Positions 11,319-18,021 of a stretch of DNA of 26,477 bases are shown in pieces. The stretch covers positions 1 to 26,477 of IMG/VR virus record IMGVR_UViG_3300032516_000169; one strand, given 5' to 3'. The translations under genes were made by a program, and so were the position numbers. The stretch comes from a virus. The notes under the pieces are model-generated. The model searched no databases. It saw only the letters and a list, made by a program, of their open reading frames with translations, and had not been told where the DNA came from. Numbering within the stretch: position 1 is the stretch's first letter; each line of letters starts with the position of its first letter.

Positions 11319-11564
11319 TTAGACAATCGAAAATGTAAGTTTCTTCTTCCCCATGAATTGAGCAAGGTGATCATTCACCCTCTCGCAGGCCCATTCGGCC
11401 TCCTCAACATCCTTGTAGGCACCATTCAATGTGCCTCTCACCCATTCGCTGTAGCGATAGAGAATGCCCTTCCATCCGCCGTTATTGTTGGAATAGCACA
11501 TATAGGTAATGTGCGTGGGTGTCTGCCACAGGTCAACTTCTTTGCACTTTAGGTTCATGCTCAT
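11319..11564 (-). CDS. Small phage protein, unknown
   Basis: 81 residues starting MSMNLKCKEVDLWQTPTHI. AAGGA lies 9 nt upstream of the ATG at 11564. The second half, YKDVEEAEWACERVNDHLAQ, is a helix typical of two-layer alpha/beta proteins. It heads an operon that ends in the RNA array. No convincing promoter was found; the plus-strand endonuclease gene starts ~70 nt upstream in divergent orientation. Confidence 0.65.
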   Translation of the reverse strand: MSMNLKCKEVDLWQTPTHITYMCYSNNNGGWKGILYRYSEWVRGTLNGAYKDVEEAEWACERVNDHLAQFMGKKKLTFSIV

Positions 11565-11620
11565 AAAACTGTTCCTTTCTATTTTGCATCAGCAATGTAA
11601 GTAGGCCGATGCTTACTCGA

Positions 11621-11628
11621 GATAAGTA
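11621..11628 (+). promoter_or_regulatory. T4-like late promoter candidate of HNH gene 3
   Basis: GATAAGTA, two mismatches to TATAAATA, ends 4 nt before the ATG at 11633, the same spacing as for the other endonuclease genes. Confidence 0.3.
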
Positions 11629-11632
11629 TAGC

Positions 11633-12358
11633 ATGTCAGAGAGAAAATGGTCAAATGGTGCAAGCAGAAATAATGGTAAACTCGGCGGGGAAATTATGCG
11701 TCAACGACGTATTTCCGAATATGAAGCAAATCCTAAAATGTGCAAAGGATGTCAGACTGTTTTAGTTTTCGGTAAGCATCATAATACATTCTGTTCTCAA
11801 TCGTGTTCTGGCAGGTATTTTGGGAAAATAAAATCCGATAACACCGTACCGAAACCTCGCACTTATCCTAAAAAGGATAGATCCCTTCGACCACCTTATT
11901 CCACTCTATATTCGTGTGTCTGTAAACACTGTGGATATAGCTGGCAGAATAGATACTCAAAGAAGTATTGTGTAGATCATGAGGATTTATACAGCCATAA
12001 TGGACGAGCACTATTTTGGTTTACATTCGGAATATCATCTTATCCAGACCTGTTTGATGGAGAACTTATTAGGCAGCACGGTATGCGTAGTAAAGAAAAT
12101 CCAAATGGTGTCACAAGAGATCACAGAGTAAGTGTAAATGAGGCAATAAGAAACGGATATGATCCGTATTATATTACTCATCCACTAAACTGTGAGCTTA
12201 TGTTGTTTGATGAAAACAACAAAAAGAATGTTACCAGCTCGATAACATATGAAGATCTTGTTAGGCAAGTAAAAGAATATGATAGGATGGTAGGCCCTGA
12301 AGGAGTCGAACCTTCGCCTGACGGTTATGAGCCGACTGCTATTACCACATTAGCTTAG
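11633..12358 (+). CDS. HNH-type homing endonuclease with zinc fingers
   Basis: 241 residues from ATG 11633 (an alternative ATG is at 11609). A first zinc module is MCKGCQTVL...TFCSQSC; a second is YSCVCKHCGYSW...KKYCVDH. The nuclease core at ~165-200 reads GVTRDHRVSVNEAIRNGYDP, ITHPLNCELM, DENNKKN, giving the DH-H-N pattern of this phage HNH group. The last ~24 residues (GPEGVEPSPDGYEPTAITT) are the antisense translation of tRNA-Met, and the stop codon lies within the tRNA gene. The natural end was probably lost on insertion beside the tRNA. Confidence 0.85.
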   Translation: MSERKWSNGASRNNGKLGGEIMRQRRISEYEANPKMCKGCQTVLVFGKHHNTFCSQSCSGRYFGKIKSDNTVPKPRTYPKKDRSLRPPYSTLYSCVCKHCGYSWQNRYSKKYCVDHEDLYSHNGRALFWFTFGISSYPDLFDGELIRQHGMRSKENPNGVTRDHRVSVNEAIRNGYDPYYITHPLNCELMLFDENNKKNVTSSITYEDLVRQVKEYDRMVGPEGVEPSPDGYEPTAITTLA

Positions 12359-12363
12359 GGCCC
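12288..12363 (-). tRNA. tRNA-Met(CAT) type
   Basis: 76 nt with encoded CCA. Acceptor GGGCCCT/AGGGCCT (first pair G-U), T arm GAAGG-TTCGACT-CCTTC, anticodon loop CTCATAA, anticodon CAT. One T-T mismatch is seen in the anticodon stem. With CAT it could be elongator Met or Ile2 (if lysidinylated); the starting G-U pair argues against a typical initiator, but is not decisive. Confidence 0.9.
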
Positions 12364-12383
12364 ACTATCCTATCACACTCTCT

Positions 12384-12581
12384 TCACGCACTACAGAAGA
12401 TTGCCCAGCAGTCGTATTCCGACGAGAAGAAGGCACCGCCCTCAATAAGTGCCTCGTTGAAATAGATGTGTTCATTATCCTCGCAGAAGAGCAAGATGTC
12501 GTGTTCAGCATTACATTCAATCTCAATGTTCTCATCGTGGAACACCTTCAGAATGGCGGCAATTTGTTTTCCGTTTGACAT
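12384..12581 (-). CDS. Small acidic phage protein, unknown
   Basis: 65 residues, MSNGKQIAAILKVFHDENIE, then acidic beta-like strands (LLFCEDNEHIYF) and YDCWAIFCSA. AAGGT precedes the ATG at 9 nt. It lies between gene 12583-12822 and tRNA-Met. No family recognised. Confidence 0.7.
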   Translation of the reverse strand: MSNGKQIAAILKVFHDENIEIECNAEHDILLFCEDNEHIYFNEALIEGGAFFSSEYDCWAIFCSA

Positions 12582-12582
12582 A

Positions 12583-12822
12583 TCAATACCTTAGGGTGAG
12601 TCCATGTTTATCTGCCAAAATCTGTGCAGCTGGAATATTATCAGCATCCCTTAGCAACACAATGAAATCAGACACATTGTTCCATTCGGCATTGGTAAAT
12701 CCTTCTACCGGTTGAAACTTTTGTGCCAACTTCAGTACATCAAGTTCATCGCGAAGAATACCATCCAACCTATCTTGTAATAGAGCGGAAGCAAAGAGTT
12801 TGACTTCTTCGAAGAGTCTCAT
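12583..12822 (-). CDS. Small phage protein, unknown
   Basis: 79 residues from ATG 12822 (MRLFEEVKLFASALLQDRLD), overlapping the upstream stop as ATGA. Probably all helical with a single VEGFTNAEWNNVSDFIVLL segment. No family recognised. Confidence 0.7.
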   Translation of the reverse strand: MRLFEEVKLFASALLQDRLDGILRDELDVLKLAQKFQPVEGFTNAEWNNVSDFIVLLRDADNIPAAQILADKHGLTLRY

Positions 12823-13046
12823 TTTGCCTTCGTCGCACGCTTCATTCCGCGGGCTTCCTCTTGGGCAACATACCAATAAAGCAACTTGGATTGAACTTGG
12901 TCGGCAACGCTTCCATATTCGGGATCATGCCTGAAGCGCAACTTGGTATCTGCCCAAGTCTTACGCTTTAGGAAAGCCTGGACTGCCGCACGATGCTCCT
13001 TGTTGGAAGGATCAAATGCGATAGTGACCGGATTCTTGAGTAGCAT
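12819..13046 (-). CDS. Conserved small phage protein (DPEYGSVADQVQSKLL family)
   Basis: 75 residues: MLLKNPVTIAFDPSNKEHRA, FLKRKTWADTKLRFRHDPEY, VQSKLLYWYVAQEEARG. The pattern 'KNPxTVxFxPxxxEHRxAVxxFxKRxxWxDxxxRF..DPEYGSVxxQVQxKLLxWY' is one I recall from several large phages; function is unknown. It starts 15 nt after the CCA end of tRNA-Arg, with AAGGA upstream. Confidence 0.8.
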   Translation of the reverse strand: MLLKNPVTIAFDPSNKEHRAAVQAFLKRKTWADTKLRFRHDPEYGSVADQVQSKLLYWYVAQEEARGMKRATKAK

Positions 13047-13060
13047 TTTAGTTCCTTGTT

Positions 13061-13137
13061 TGGTGCGACCGGAGGGATTCGAACCCCCGACCGATCGGGT
13101 AGAAGCCGATTGCTCTAATCCACTGAGCTACGGTCGC
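13061..13137 (-). tRNA. tRNA-Arg(TCT)
   Basis: 77 nt with encoded CCA: acceptor GCGACCG/CGGTCGC, D arm GCTC/GAGC, anticodon arm ATCGG-CTTCTAC-CCGAT with anticodon TCT, T arm GGGGG-TTCGAAT-CCCTC. Decodes AGA/AGG, codons often rare in Gram-negative hosts but common in phage. Confidence 0.95.
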
Positions 13138-13143
13138 AATTGT

Positions 13144-13245
13144 TTAGCTGAAGACGCCCGAGAGGATCTGAATGTAAGGAATCCACAAATGAATGCGAGT
13201 GGATTCATTGATCAGAAGATAGTCGAATCTGTCCTTGAGTGTCAT
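13144..13245 (-). CDS. 33-residue phage peptide
   Basis: MTLKDRFDYLLINESTRIHL ends WIPYIQILSGVFS. AAGGAG lies 6 nt before the ATG and a sigma70 promoter lies upstream, so expression is well supported. The C-terminal half is hydrophobic. It precedes tRNA-Arg by 6 nt and may serve as a translated leader to the tRNA transcript. Confidence 0.65.
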   Translation of the reverse strand: MTLKDRFDYLLINESTRIHLWIPYIQILSGVFS

Positions 13246-13265
13246 AATTAGCTCCTTAGTGTCTT

Positions 13266-13294
13266 ATTGTAGCAGCATTTAGCTACCAGGTCAA
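13266..13294 (-). promoter_or_regulatory. Sigma70 promoter of the tRNA-Arg operon
   Basis: Minus strand TTGACC (13294-13289), 17 nt, TACAAT (13271-13266). Confidence 0.7.
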
Positions 13295-13305
13295 CCTATT
13301 TAGTT

Positions 13306-13416
13306 ATGCCAAAATCAAGAATACGTAAAGAATACTCAAAGGACGAGACTTACAAAGCGATTAGGCGCATTCTAGAGAAAAGGGCACAGAAGCAGAGATC
13401 GAGATTTGAGCTCTGA
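13306..13416 (+). CDS. Possible 36-residue basic protein
   Basis: MPKSRIRKEYSKDETYKAIR continues to RRILEKRAQKQRSRFEL. It is strongly basic, reads like a real nucleic-acid-binding peptide, and starts with MPKSRIRK, a start seen in other small phage proteins. No Shine-Dalgarno is visible; it is divergent from the promoter 13266-13294 and ends before a hairpin. Confidence 0.45.
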   Translation: MPKSRIRKEYSKDETYKAIRRILEKRAQKQRSRFEL

Positions 13417-13452
13417 TTTTACCTCAAAAGGCGTTGTAAGTTGTTGATTTAT

Positions 13453-13473
13453 ATAGGGTAGAATTTACCCTAT
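13453..13473. terminator. Hairpin between convergent genes
   Basis: ATAGGGTA pairs with TACCCTAT around a 5-nt loop. It sits between the plus-strand peptide ending at 13416 and the minus-strand gene ending at 13501. No U-run, so factor-independent activity is uncertain. Confidence 0.45.
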
Positions 13474-13500
13474 CATCATCCTAAGGGGTAGGTAGTGAGA

Positions 13501-13704
13501 CTACAGATCACCACGCATATAACAGCCAAAACGATTGTTCAATTCGTCATTAGCCTCGTACCATTCGTTTGACATGAATTCGGAAAGCTCGATAGCTTCA
13601 GACGCTTGAATAAAGGCGCCGACTTCGTTTTCGGGAATGGAATACCAATGGCCGTTAGCATCCTTCTTCAGGACATTTTGGCGTGTTGCAAGTGTTGTGT
13701 TCAT
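13501..13704 (-). CDS. Small phage protein (DANGHWYSIPENEV family)
   Basis: 67 residues with the segment KKDANGHWYSIPENEVGAFI, a beta-hairpin followed by helices, which I recall in small proteins of large phages. Function unknown. It ends MRGDL. It follows gene 13745-13966 in the same direction. Confidence 0.7.
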   Translation of the reverse strand: MNTTLATRQNVLKKDANGHWYSIPENEVGAFIQASEAIELSEFMSNEWYEANDELNNRFGCYMRGDL

Positions 13705-13744
13705 GTTTGTATTTTAGTTGAATCAGTTAGGTTGAGCAATAGGG

Positions 13745-13966
13745 TTAGGGCTTACGATGGAACTTATTCCAGCGCACATAGCCAATCTTCTCACCGTTCT
13801 GTTTGATGGTGATCGGAATCCCAATTGCCCATGCAGCAGCAAAGATGGCAAGGAAACAACCAAACATCACCAGAAAATAGAAGCCGAAGAAGATGATGAA
13901 TGCCACTGCCAATAGACAGAAGAGCAATATCCCGGCCAATTTCAGCAGCGTTGAAAACCAAATCAT
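13745..13966 (-). CDS. Small membrane protein, two TM segments
   Basis: 73 residues. Two long apolar stretches, about 7-33 (LLKLAGILLFCLLAVAFIIF) and 34-52 (LVMFGCFLAIFAAAWAIGI), predict an inner-membrane hairpin, followed by a basic tail (KIGYVRWNKFHRKP) on the cytoplasmic side. Start overlaps the upstream stop (TAATG). Size and layout would suit a holin-like or superinfection-exclusion protein, but nothing specific supports either. Confidence 0.7.
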   Translation of the reverse strand: MIWFSTLLKLAGILLFCLLAVAFIIFFGFYFLVMFGCFLAIFAAAWAIGIPITIKQNGEKIGYVRWNKFHRKP

Positions 13967-14298
13967 TATCGTGCCTTTGTGGGAATAGCCAATGCCGCAT
14001 CAAAGTCGCGGATGACAAAGGCCTTGTTGAGGAAATCAATCGCATTGGCTTCGCTTTCGAATACAGGGTTTGCCCTATGAGGCAACGCTCTATATTGTGT
14101 CATGTAGGAAATTTGAATGAATTTGGGCCCGTAGACATTGACCACACCATCCAGAACTCCAGTGCCGGCAGCGACATCAGCAAAGAGTACCGAATAATGA
14201 TTACCAGCCTTGTTGACATCACCGCCGTAGGGGGTCGTAAGGCGATTGTCCCGAATGAAATCGGCAATCCGTTGGGCAAGTTCTTGTCGTGTGCTCAT
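13966..14298 (-). CDS. Conserved phage protein (GNHYSVLFADVAAGTGVL family)
   Basis: 110 residues. MSTRQELAQRIADFIRDNRL is a helix; then AGNHYSVLFADVAAGTGVLD, VVNVYGPKFIQISYMTQYRA and ESEANAIDFLNKAFV. This mix of motifs is one I recall from a phage family of unknown role. AAAGGAG lies 5 nt before the ATG. First gene behind a perfect sigma70 promoter. Confidence 0.75.
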   Translation of the reverse strand: MSTRQELAQRIADFIRDNRLTTPYGGDVNKAGNHYSVLFADVAAGTGVLDGVVNVYGPKFIQISYMTQYRALPHRANPVFESEANAIDFLNKAFVIRDFDAALAIPTKAR

Positions 14299-14318
14299 TT
14301 CGTCTCCTTTGAGCCACT

Positions 14319-14347
14319 ATTATAACAGCGGCACGACCACGTGTCAA
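14319..14347 (-). promoter_or_regulatory. Consensus sigma70 promoter
   Basis: Minus strand TTGACA (14347-14342), 17 nt, TATAAT (14324-14319). Leader ~14 nt with GGAG. Confidence 0.85.
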
Positions 14348-14358
14348 CTAAAAGATTT

Positions 14359-14461
14359 GGTAGAGTATCTCCTGAGGTGCTCGACTTTCACGCGCATTAT
14401 ACGCCATTAGCGTAGGAGATCAGTGCTTTGGATATCTTACCGCTTGTAACGATACCCTACC
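14359..14461 (-). ncRNA. Structured element with alternative stems
   Basis: On the minus strand GGTAGGGTATC pairs with GATACTCTACC (11 bp, one G-U) around ~80 nt, followed by AAATCTTTT. Inside, ATCTCCT (14420-14414 complement) can pair with AGGAGAT, which overlaps the inner edge of the outer stem, and ACGC/GCGT forms a hairpin. It ends the operon of gene 14467-14865, so it may be a large terminator; it lacks the conserved loop of the array family. Confidence 0.5.
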
Positions 14462-14466
14462 AGTCT

Positions 14467-14865
14467 TCAATGTAAAGTGCCCTTATTACCTGGATTGCCC
14501 TCAAACGAGTCATCCAGTGTATCATCGGCATCGTTTATGAGTTCACTGAAGCGTTCATTGATGCGTTGATATAAGGCATCCATAGCCTTCTTATCTTCGC
14601 GTTCATTGCGAAGCATCATCCGAATAATGTTGCGAGCATGTTCGGGTTCCAGGTCCTGAATGAGTTTCATCTCGCCTTGTTCAGTGGTCCAAACTTCATC
14701 ACGGTATTCTTTACCATCCAGGGCGGTATACATCTTGTGTTCCATCCACTGGACCAGGTAAGTATTGTCCTTGGTTTGAGCAACAGTAATGGCCCACTTA
14801 TCTTCGGCCATTAGTGGGTTGACAATGGCCTCGGCTTCTTCAATTGTTTTTACTTCAATCTTCAT
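14467..14865 (-). CDS. Conserved phage protein (DLEPEHARNIIRMMLR family)
   Basis: 132 residues. Recognisable segments are WTTEQGEMKLIQDLEPEHAR and NIIRMMLRNEREDKK, a pattern I have seen in proteins of large myoviruses; function unknown. The first ~70 residues are alpha/beta and the last ~50 helical and acidic (DADDTLDDSFEG). It lies 12 nt after gene 14878-15078. Confidence 0.75.
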   Translation of the reverse strand: MKIEVKTIEEAEAIVNPLMAEDKWAITVAQTKDNTYLVQWMEHKMYTALDGKEYRDEVWTTEQGEMKLIQDLEPEHARNIIRMMLRNEREDKKAMDALYQRINERFSELINDADDTLDDSFEGNPGNKGTLH

Positions 14866-14877
14866 TGGGGCCTCGGC

Positions 14878-15078
14878 TTATCTCTCATCTTTCATACGAT
14901 CGCGGATTGCATCAGCATAATCAATCCAACGATCTGTAATAAGATGGCCACCGGCATCATAAAGACCTCCGGGCGAACAATTACCATCACCGTCGTAATA
15001 GTCATCCTCGAAGTCTTCAAAGTCCGAGTCTTCAAAAGTGGGATCGTCTGAAACTGAGATTGGATTTAGTGTAGTCAT
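14878..15078 (-). CDS. Very acidic small protein, leaderless
   Basis: 66 residues with an Asp/Glu-rich stretch DDPTFEDSDFEDFEDDYYDG, followed by GGHLITDRWIDYADAIRDRM. Such acidic small phage proteins can mimic DNA or bind basic host proteins, but that is only a possibility here. TATAAT ends 5 nt before the ATG, so the transcript has essentially no leader. Confidence 0.75.
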   Translation of the reverse strand: MTTLNPISVSDDPTFEDSDFEDFEDDYYDGDGNCSPGGLYDAGGHLITDRWIDYADAIRDRMKDER

Positions 15079-15083
15079 GATTG

Positions 15084-15112
15084 ATTATATGTTGTGAGTG
15101 ATTTAGTGTCAA
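15084..15112 (-). promoter_or_regulatory. Consensus sigma70 promoter, leaderless spacing
   Basis: Minus strand TTGACA (15112-15107), 17 nt, TATAAT (15089-15084); ATG at 15078. Confidence 0.8.
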
Positions 15113-15263
15113 CAAGATAAATGATGATATGAAGATCGACCAAGACCAATGTTGACCATGGTTCTATGGCAACAATGTCATCCTATGAGGTGATTGATTT
15201 CAATTTGAGAAGGTTGGTAAGCGCATACTTTGGATGAAAATTGTAACAATTTGTAAGTAGGAA
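15113..15263. other. Gene-free spacer
   Basis: About 150 nt without a convincing frame on either strand. It has a partial repeat of GACCAAGACC/GTTGACC motifs and an AATTGTAACAATT palindrome, none of which I can assign. Confidence 0.4.
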
Positions 15264-15299
15264 GAAACTCTGATGAATCCTTATTCGTCAGAAAGTTTC
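15264..15299 (-). terminator. Strong hairpin overlapping gene end
   Basis: GAAACT/AGTTTC and CTGACGAAT/ATTCATCAG (one wobble) stack around a 4-nt loop. It covers the stop codon region of gene 15281-15790; downstream TTCCTAC is only weakly T-rich. Confidence 0.55.
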
Positions 15300-15790
15300 A
15301 CGGTTTTCAATTTTGTCGGAATCCGACCCTTTTCAATATCCTTTTCATCCTGCTCGCGGCTGTGTTTATCACACAGGGTCCTGATCCACCCGCCACTACG
15401 ACGCTCACCGGGAGACCCACAGACCTCGCAAGTTTGCGATGCCATTGCTTCGGCAAATGTTATATAGTTTTCTACTTCTTGCGATCCGCCATCAACGTAG
15501 AATCTAAGACCTCCAAATTTTTCCTTGACTTGCACTATGGTAGGAAGCTTTTCTAATTCATCAGCAACGGCCTTCTCCAAATCCAATAGCGACTGATTGA
15601 ATTTAGCACTTGGATTTTCTATCGCATATTTTAGGCGCGACTTGGCTACTCCAACCTTGTAGGATATTAGCCCGCAAAGAGTGTCAAAAATATTGTACCA
15701 GCCTTCACTGATACTCAGTTCAAAGTCTCCCGATTTTTGGAATAGCTCAGGCCATCGTTTGGCCAAATCTTCAAATTGTTGTTCAGTCAT
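15281..15790 (-). CDS. Conserved phage zinc-site protein (VKEKFGGLRFYV family)
   Basis: 169 residues. The C-terminal half has VQVKEKFGGLRFYVDGGSQE, then FAEAMASQTCEVCGSPGERR and WIRTLCDKHSREQ, a family found in many phages and prophages with a CxxCG...C..H zinc site. The N-terminal half is helical, with the SEGWYNIFDTLCGLI segment typical of the family. Function unknown. A weak promoter TAGACC-N17-TACAAT ends 5 nt before the ATG. Confidence 0.85.
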   Translation of the reverse strand: MTEQQFEDLAKRWPELFQKSGDFELSISEGWYNIFDTLCGLISYKVGVAKSRLKYAIENPSAKFNQSLLDLEKAVADELEKLPTIVQVKEKFGGLRFYVDGGSQEVENYITFAEAMASQTCEVCGSPGERRSGGWIRTLCDKHSREQDEKDIEKGRIPTKLKTVKLSDE

Positions 15791-15833
15791 AGTTTATTGT
15801 ATGATGTTGTATGTTATAGGTCTATAGACAAGA

Positions 15834-15908
15834 TTTTGGTACAAGATTCCTATGCAGGAATGCTATTTAGATTTCCAAATCTGAGATAGAAATCTGAGAT
15901 GGAAAATC
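15834..15908. repeat. Short tandem and inverted repeats
   Basis: The spacer holds two close copies of ATCTGAGAT(A/G)GAAA and complementary AGATTT/AAATCT segments, allowing several mutually exclusive small hairpins between genes 15281-15790 and 15909-16376. Confidence 0.4.
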
Positions 15909-16376
15909 TCAAATATAACGTGGACACAAGGAATTATATAAGGTTGTGTTTTTATCTACAGGAAACACTGTTTCCGCATTAGTAGGATACTCAAGTCCTC
16001 CTAACGGTTTCATTTCACGAGTAGGTTTTTGCTCTTTGAAATAATAGTCTACGACTGGGGCAGTCAATCCAGATTTACAATCTATCAATAGTGATTTTAC
16101 AACACTTTGAATGATCTGTTCTTTTCCATTTATCATCATTTTTGTAGGAAAATCATAGGAAAATAATAGATCGGCTGTGTTGTATTTCTTATCTTCAACA
16201 CCACTAATTGTTATTAGACTATTAGCATCAATGAAAGCTTTTATGCCAGGTATTTTAGATCCGGATATTGATTGCCAACTTATCTCTTTCCTTTTTACCA
16301 TTGCATCGCCGCCGGCAACGGCCAGAGAGAAAATAATAGATGATATTAGTGTAACAATAAGAAATATTTTTATCAC
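15909..16376 (-). CDS. Exported protein, GTG start
   Basis: 155 residues if started at the GTG at 16376, which overlaps the upstream stop as GTGA. That start puts the signal peptide at the very N-terminus (IKIFLIVTLISSIIFSLAVA). The mature part, VEDKKYNTADLLFSYDFPTK, LLIDCKSGLTAPVVDYYF and ...NSLCPRYI, has two cysteines and looks beta-rich, resembling small bacterial periplasmic proteins with a 'surface-adhesin-like' layout; function unknown. Confidence 0.7.
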   Translation of the reverse strand: MIKIFLIVTLISSIIFSLAVAGGDAMVKRKEISWQSISGSKIPGIKAFIDANSLITISGVEDKKYNTADLLFSYDFPTKMMINGKEQIIQSVVKSLLIDCKSGLTAPVVDYYFKEQKPTREMKPLGGLEYPTNAETVFPVDKNTTLYNSLCPRYI

Positions 16377-16591
16377 GTCGGTAATCTCCAATACGGTTCA
16401 ACCTTTGCCCCTTGGTACTTCAATGCGACCATCATTGCCTGTTCCTTATCTAATGATAACAGATAGACAATAAATTCATTTTGTGAGTATTTAACCCACC
16501 CATGTTCGTGATAATTCAGTTGTTCGTATAAGAAAACCTCAAAGTCATTGGAATTATCATATGGTATGAAAACAGCCGATAATTCTTTCAC
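16373..16591 (-). CDS. Small phage protein of the EQAxxLKL group, GTG start
   Basis: 72 residues starting KELSAVFIPYDNSND after a GTG at 16591. The C-terminal part LSLDKEQAMMVALKYQGAKV carries the loose motif 'h-D/P-E-x-A-x-x-h-x-L' repeated in neighbouring genes from 16613 to 18882. No function known. Confidence 0.6.
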   Translation of the reverse strand: MKELSAVFIPYDNSNDFEVFLYEQLNYHEHGWVKYSQNEFIVYLLSLDKEQAMMVALKYQGAKVEPYWRLPT

Positions 16592-16612
16592 TTATGTTAG
16601 AAACCTACATCG

Positions 16613-16828
16613 TTATGCCGTATTTACCTCTTTTTTACTAATGTGTGGTTTGATCAGAATATCAGGAAAGATGATCTTTAGTACGAGCAAATCTTCAGGA
16701 AGCAAATCGGAAATATATTTTGTCAAGTTATCGGAACAAGATAATCTATATCTAATTCCTCTTGAAAAGAGATGGTGTCCAACGTCAAGTGGATACATTG
16801 ACCACGGTTCGGTAATTTCGTATTTCAA
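16613..16828 (-). CDS. Small phage protein, TTG start likely
   Basis: 71 residues if started at TTG 16828, overlapping the upstream stop as TTGA (another TTG is at 16840; the first ATG would remove ~14 residues). It contains GIRYRLSCSDNLTKYI and LLPEDLLVLKIIFPDILIK, the operon's loose C-terminal motif. Function unknown; start uncertain. Confidence 0.5.
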   Translation of the reverse strand: MKYEITEPWSMYPLDVGHHLFSRGIRYRLSCSDNLTKYISDLLPEDLLVLKIIFPDILIKPHISKKEVNTA

Positions 16829-17130
16829 TCTAATATCCAAGAAAAATAACTGCGAACTTTATTCTGCAGCTTTAGAGAAGAACGATTCTGGATGATATCG
16901 ACACCATCAACAGATAATTTGATTGCTGATAATTCGTGTTCGTCTATCAATACTTTATAGGTCTTTTGGAGTTTACCAGATATACCGCTTGGATCAATGT
17001 ATCCATATTTTTTTAATTCTTCGGAGAAATCAGCGCCTAAGGTATAGGTAATACCCTGTTCGTCTAAATATTCGCCTAATGGGCGTCCAAAGGGAACAAA
17101 GGCTTGGACAAGTGTATAATATTGTTTCAT
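16825..17130 (-). CDS. Small phage protein, unknown
   Basis: 101 residues, MKQYYTLVQAFVPFGRPLGE, then LGADFSEELKKYGYIDPSG and LIDEHELSAIKLSVDGVDI with the loose operon motif. It overlaps both neighbours by 4 nt. No recognised family. Confidence 0.65.
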   Translation of the reverse strand: MKQYYTLVQAFVPFGRPLGEYLDEQGITYTLGADFSEELKKYGYIDPSGISGKLQKTYKVLIDEHELSAIKLSVDGVDIIQNRSSLKLQNKVRSYFSWILD

Positions 17131-17426
17131 TCGTCAAAGGGAATAGTTGCGTGGTGAACTTCCATGATCATATATCCATTACCATTGTCGGCCTCGTAAA
17201 TCATTTTGGTTTTACCATTTTGTACCTTATCGATATTTGTTGCTATGGTATGATCGATATCGCATCCAAGCAAAACTAACATCGTAGATTCTTCTTCGGT
17301 AACATCGGCCACATACAGATGGGAATGTGCCATAACAGGATCAAATTCTATATGACGAAACTGATCGAATTGCTCCTGGGAATGATTCATTGTTCTCCAG
17401 CGGCTAAGATCGAAGACAGTTATCAC
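17127..17426 (-). CDS. Small phage protein, GTG start
   Basis: 99 residues from a GTG at 17426 that overlaps the upstream stop (TAGTG). Contains VADVTEEESTMLVLLGCDID, again the operon motif, and YEADNGNGYMIMEVHHATI. Function unknown. Confidence 0.6.
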   Translation of the reverse strand: MITVFDLSRWRTMNHSQEQFDQFRHIEFDPVMAHSHLYVADVTEEESTMLVLLGCDIDHTIATNIDKVQNGKTKMIYEADNGNGYMIMEVHHATIPFDE

Positions 17427-17662
17427 TATTGTGGACCCATTTTTAGTATATCGAAGGTGATTTCAACATATTCCCAATTCCATTTTGCGTTTGGTGTGTA
17501 ATCTCTCGGATTACCTTTACGCAATACAAATCCAAGCCACACAACTATTGTTGGATCAGTTTTCATTCGTACAGGCATCCAGGCAAATTTCTTATGCCAT
17601 TTCGTTCGCTTCTCGAACCGATCCCGGAGCCTCTGCTCTTCAGTTAATATGGTAAATCTCAT
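17426..17662 (-). CDS. Conserved phage protein (KWHKKFAWMPVRM family)
   Basis: 78 residues. WHKKFAWMPVRMKTDPTIVV and WLGFVLRKG fit a phage family I recall in which 'WHxxFAWxPVxx...xWVWLExVxR' is followed by a Tyr/Trp-rich end (AKWNWEYVEI). It is basic in its first half. Function unknown. Coupled to both neighbours by overlaps. Confidence 0.7.
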   Translation of the reverse strand: MRFTILTEEQRLRDRFEKRTKWHKKFAWMPVRMKTDPTIVVWLGFVLRKGNPRDYTPNAKWNWEYVEITFDILKMGPQ

Positions 17663-17988
17663 GGCGTTGGCGGTTGCCCCATTGGAACATGAACCGTAAC
17701 CTTGATAGTATTCTTGTCGTGGAGTTCCTTCTCCTCGGCAAGCTCTTCCTCTGTGCGTTCACGGCGGATCTTGACAAACTTCATGCCAAGGCGGAAAGTA
17801 AGAGCAGCCTCTGGATCCATCTCAATGATCATTTGGCGATCAAGATACGGATCATTGGCATCCTCCGGTTTGTGGTCCACCGGACGCACTTCCTCGAGGA
17901 TGTTATATTCAGATTCATCCAGACGGCTAAGAACTTCACGGAACTTACGCTCATCTTTGGGGTCAAATGTCATTACATATTTCGTCAT
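17659..17988 (-). CDS. Small phage protein of the EAAxxFRL group
   Basis: 109 residues from ATG 17988, with GAG 7 nt upstream; a TTG at 18000 is an alternative. MTKYVMTFDPKDERKFREVL opens a ferredoxin-like looking beta-alpha pattern; IEMDPEAALTFRLGMKFVKI is the best example of the operon motif. The end is charged helix. Function unknown. Confidence 0.65.
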   Translation of the reverse strand: MTKYVMTFDPKDERKFREVLSRLDESEYNILEEVRPVDHKPEDANDPYLDRQMIIEMDPEAALTFRLGMKFVKIRRERTEEELAEEKELHDKNTIKVTVHVPMGQPPTP

Positions 17989-18021
17989 AGGGTTACTCAA
18001 GTTGATAGATTTAGTTTAGCA

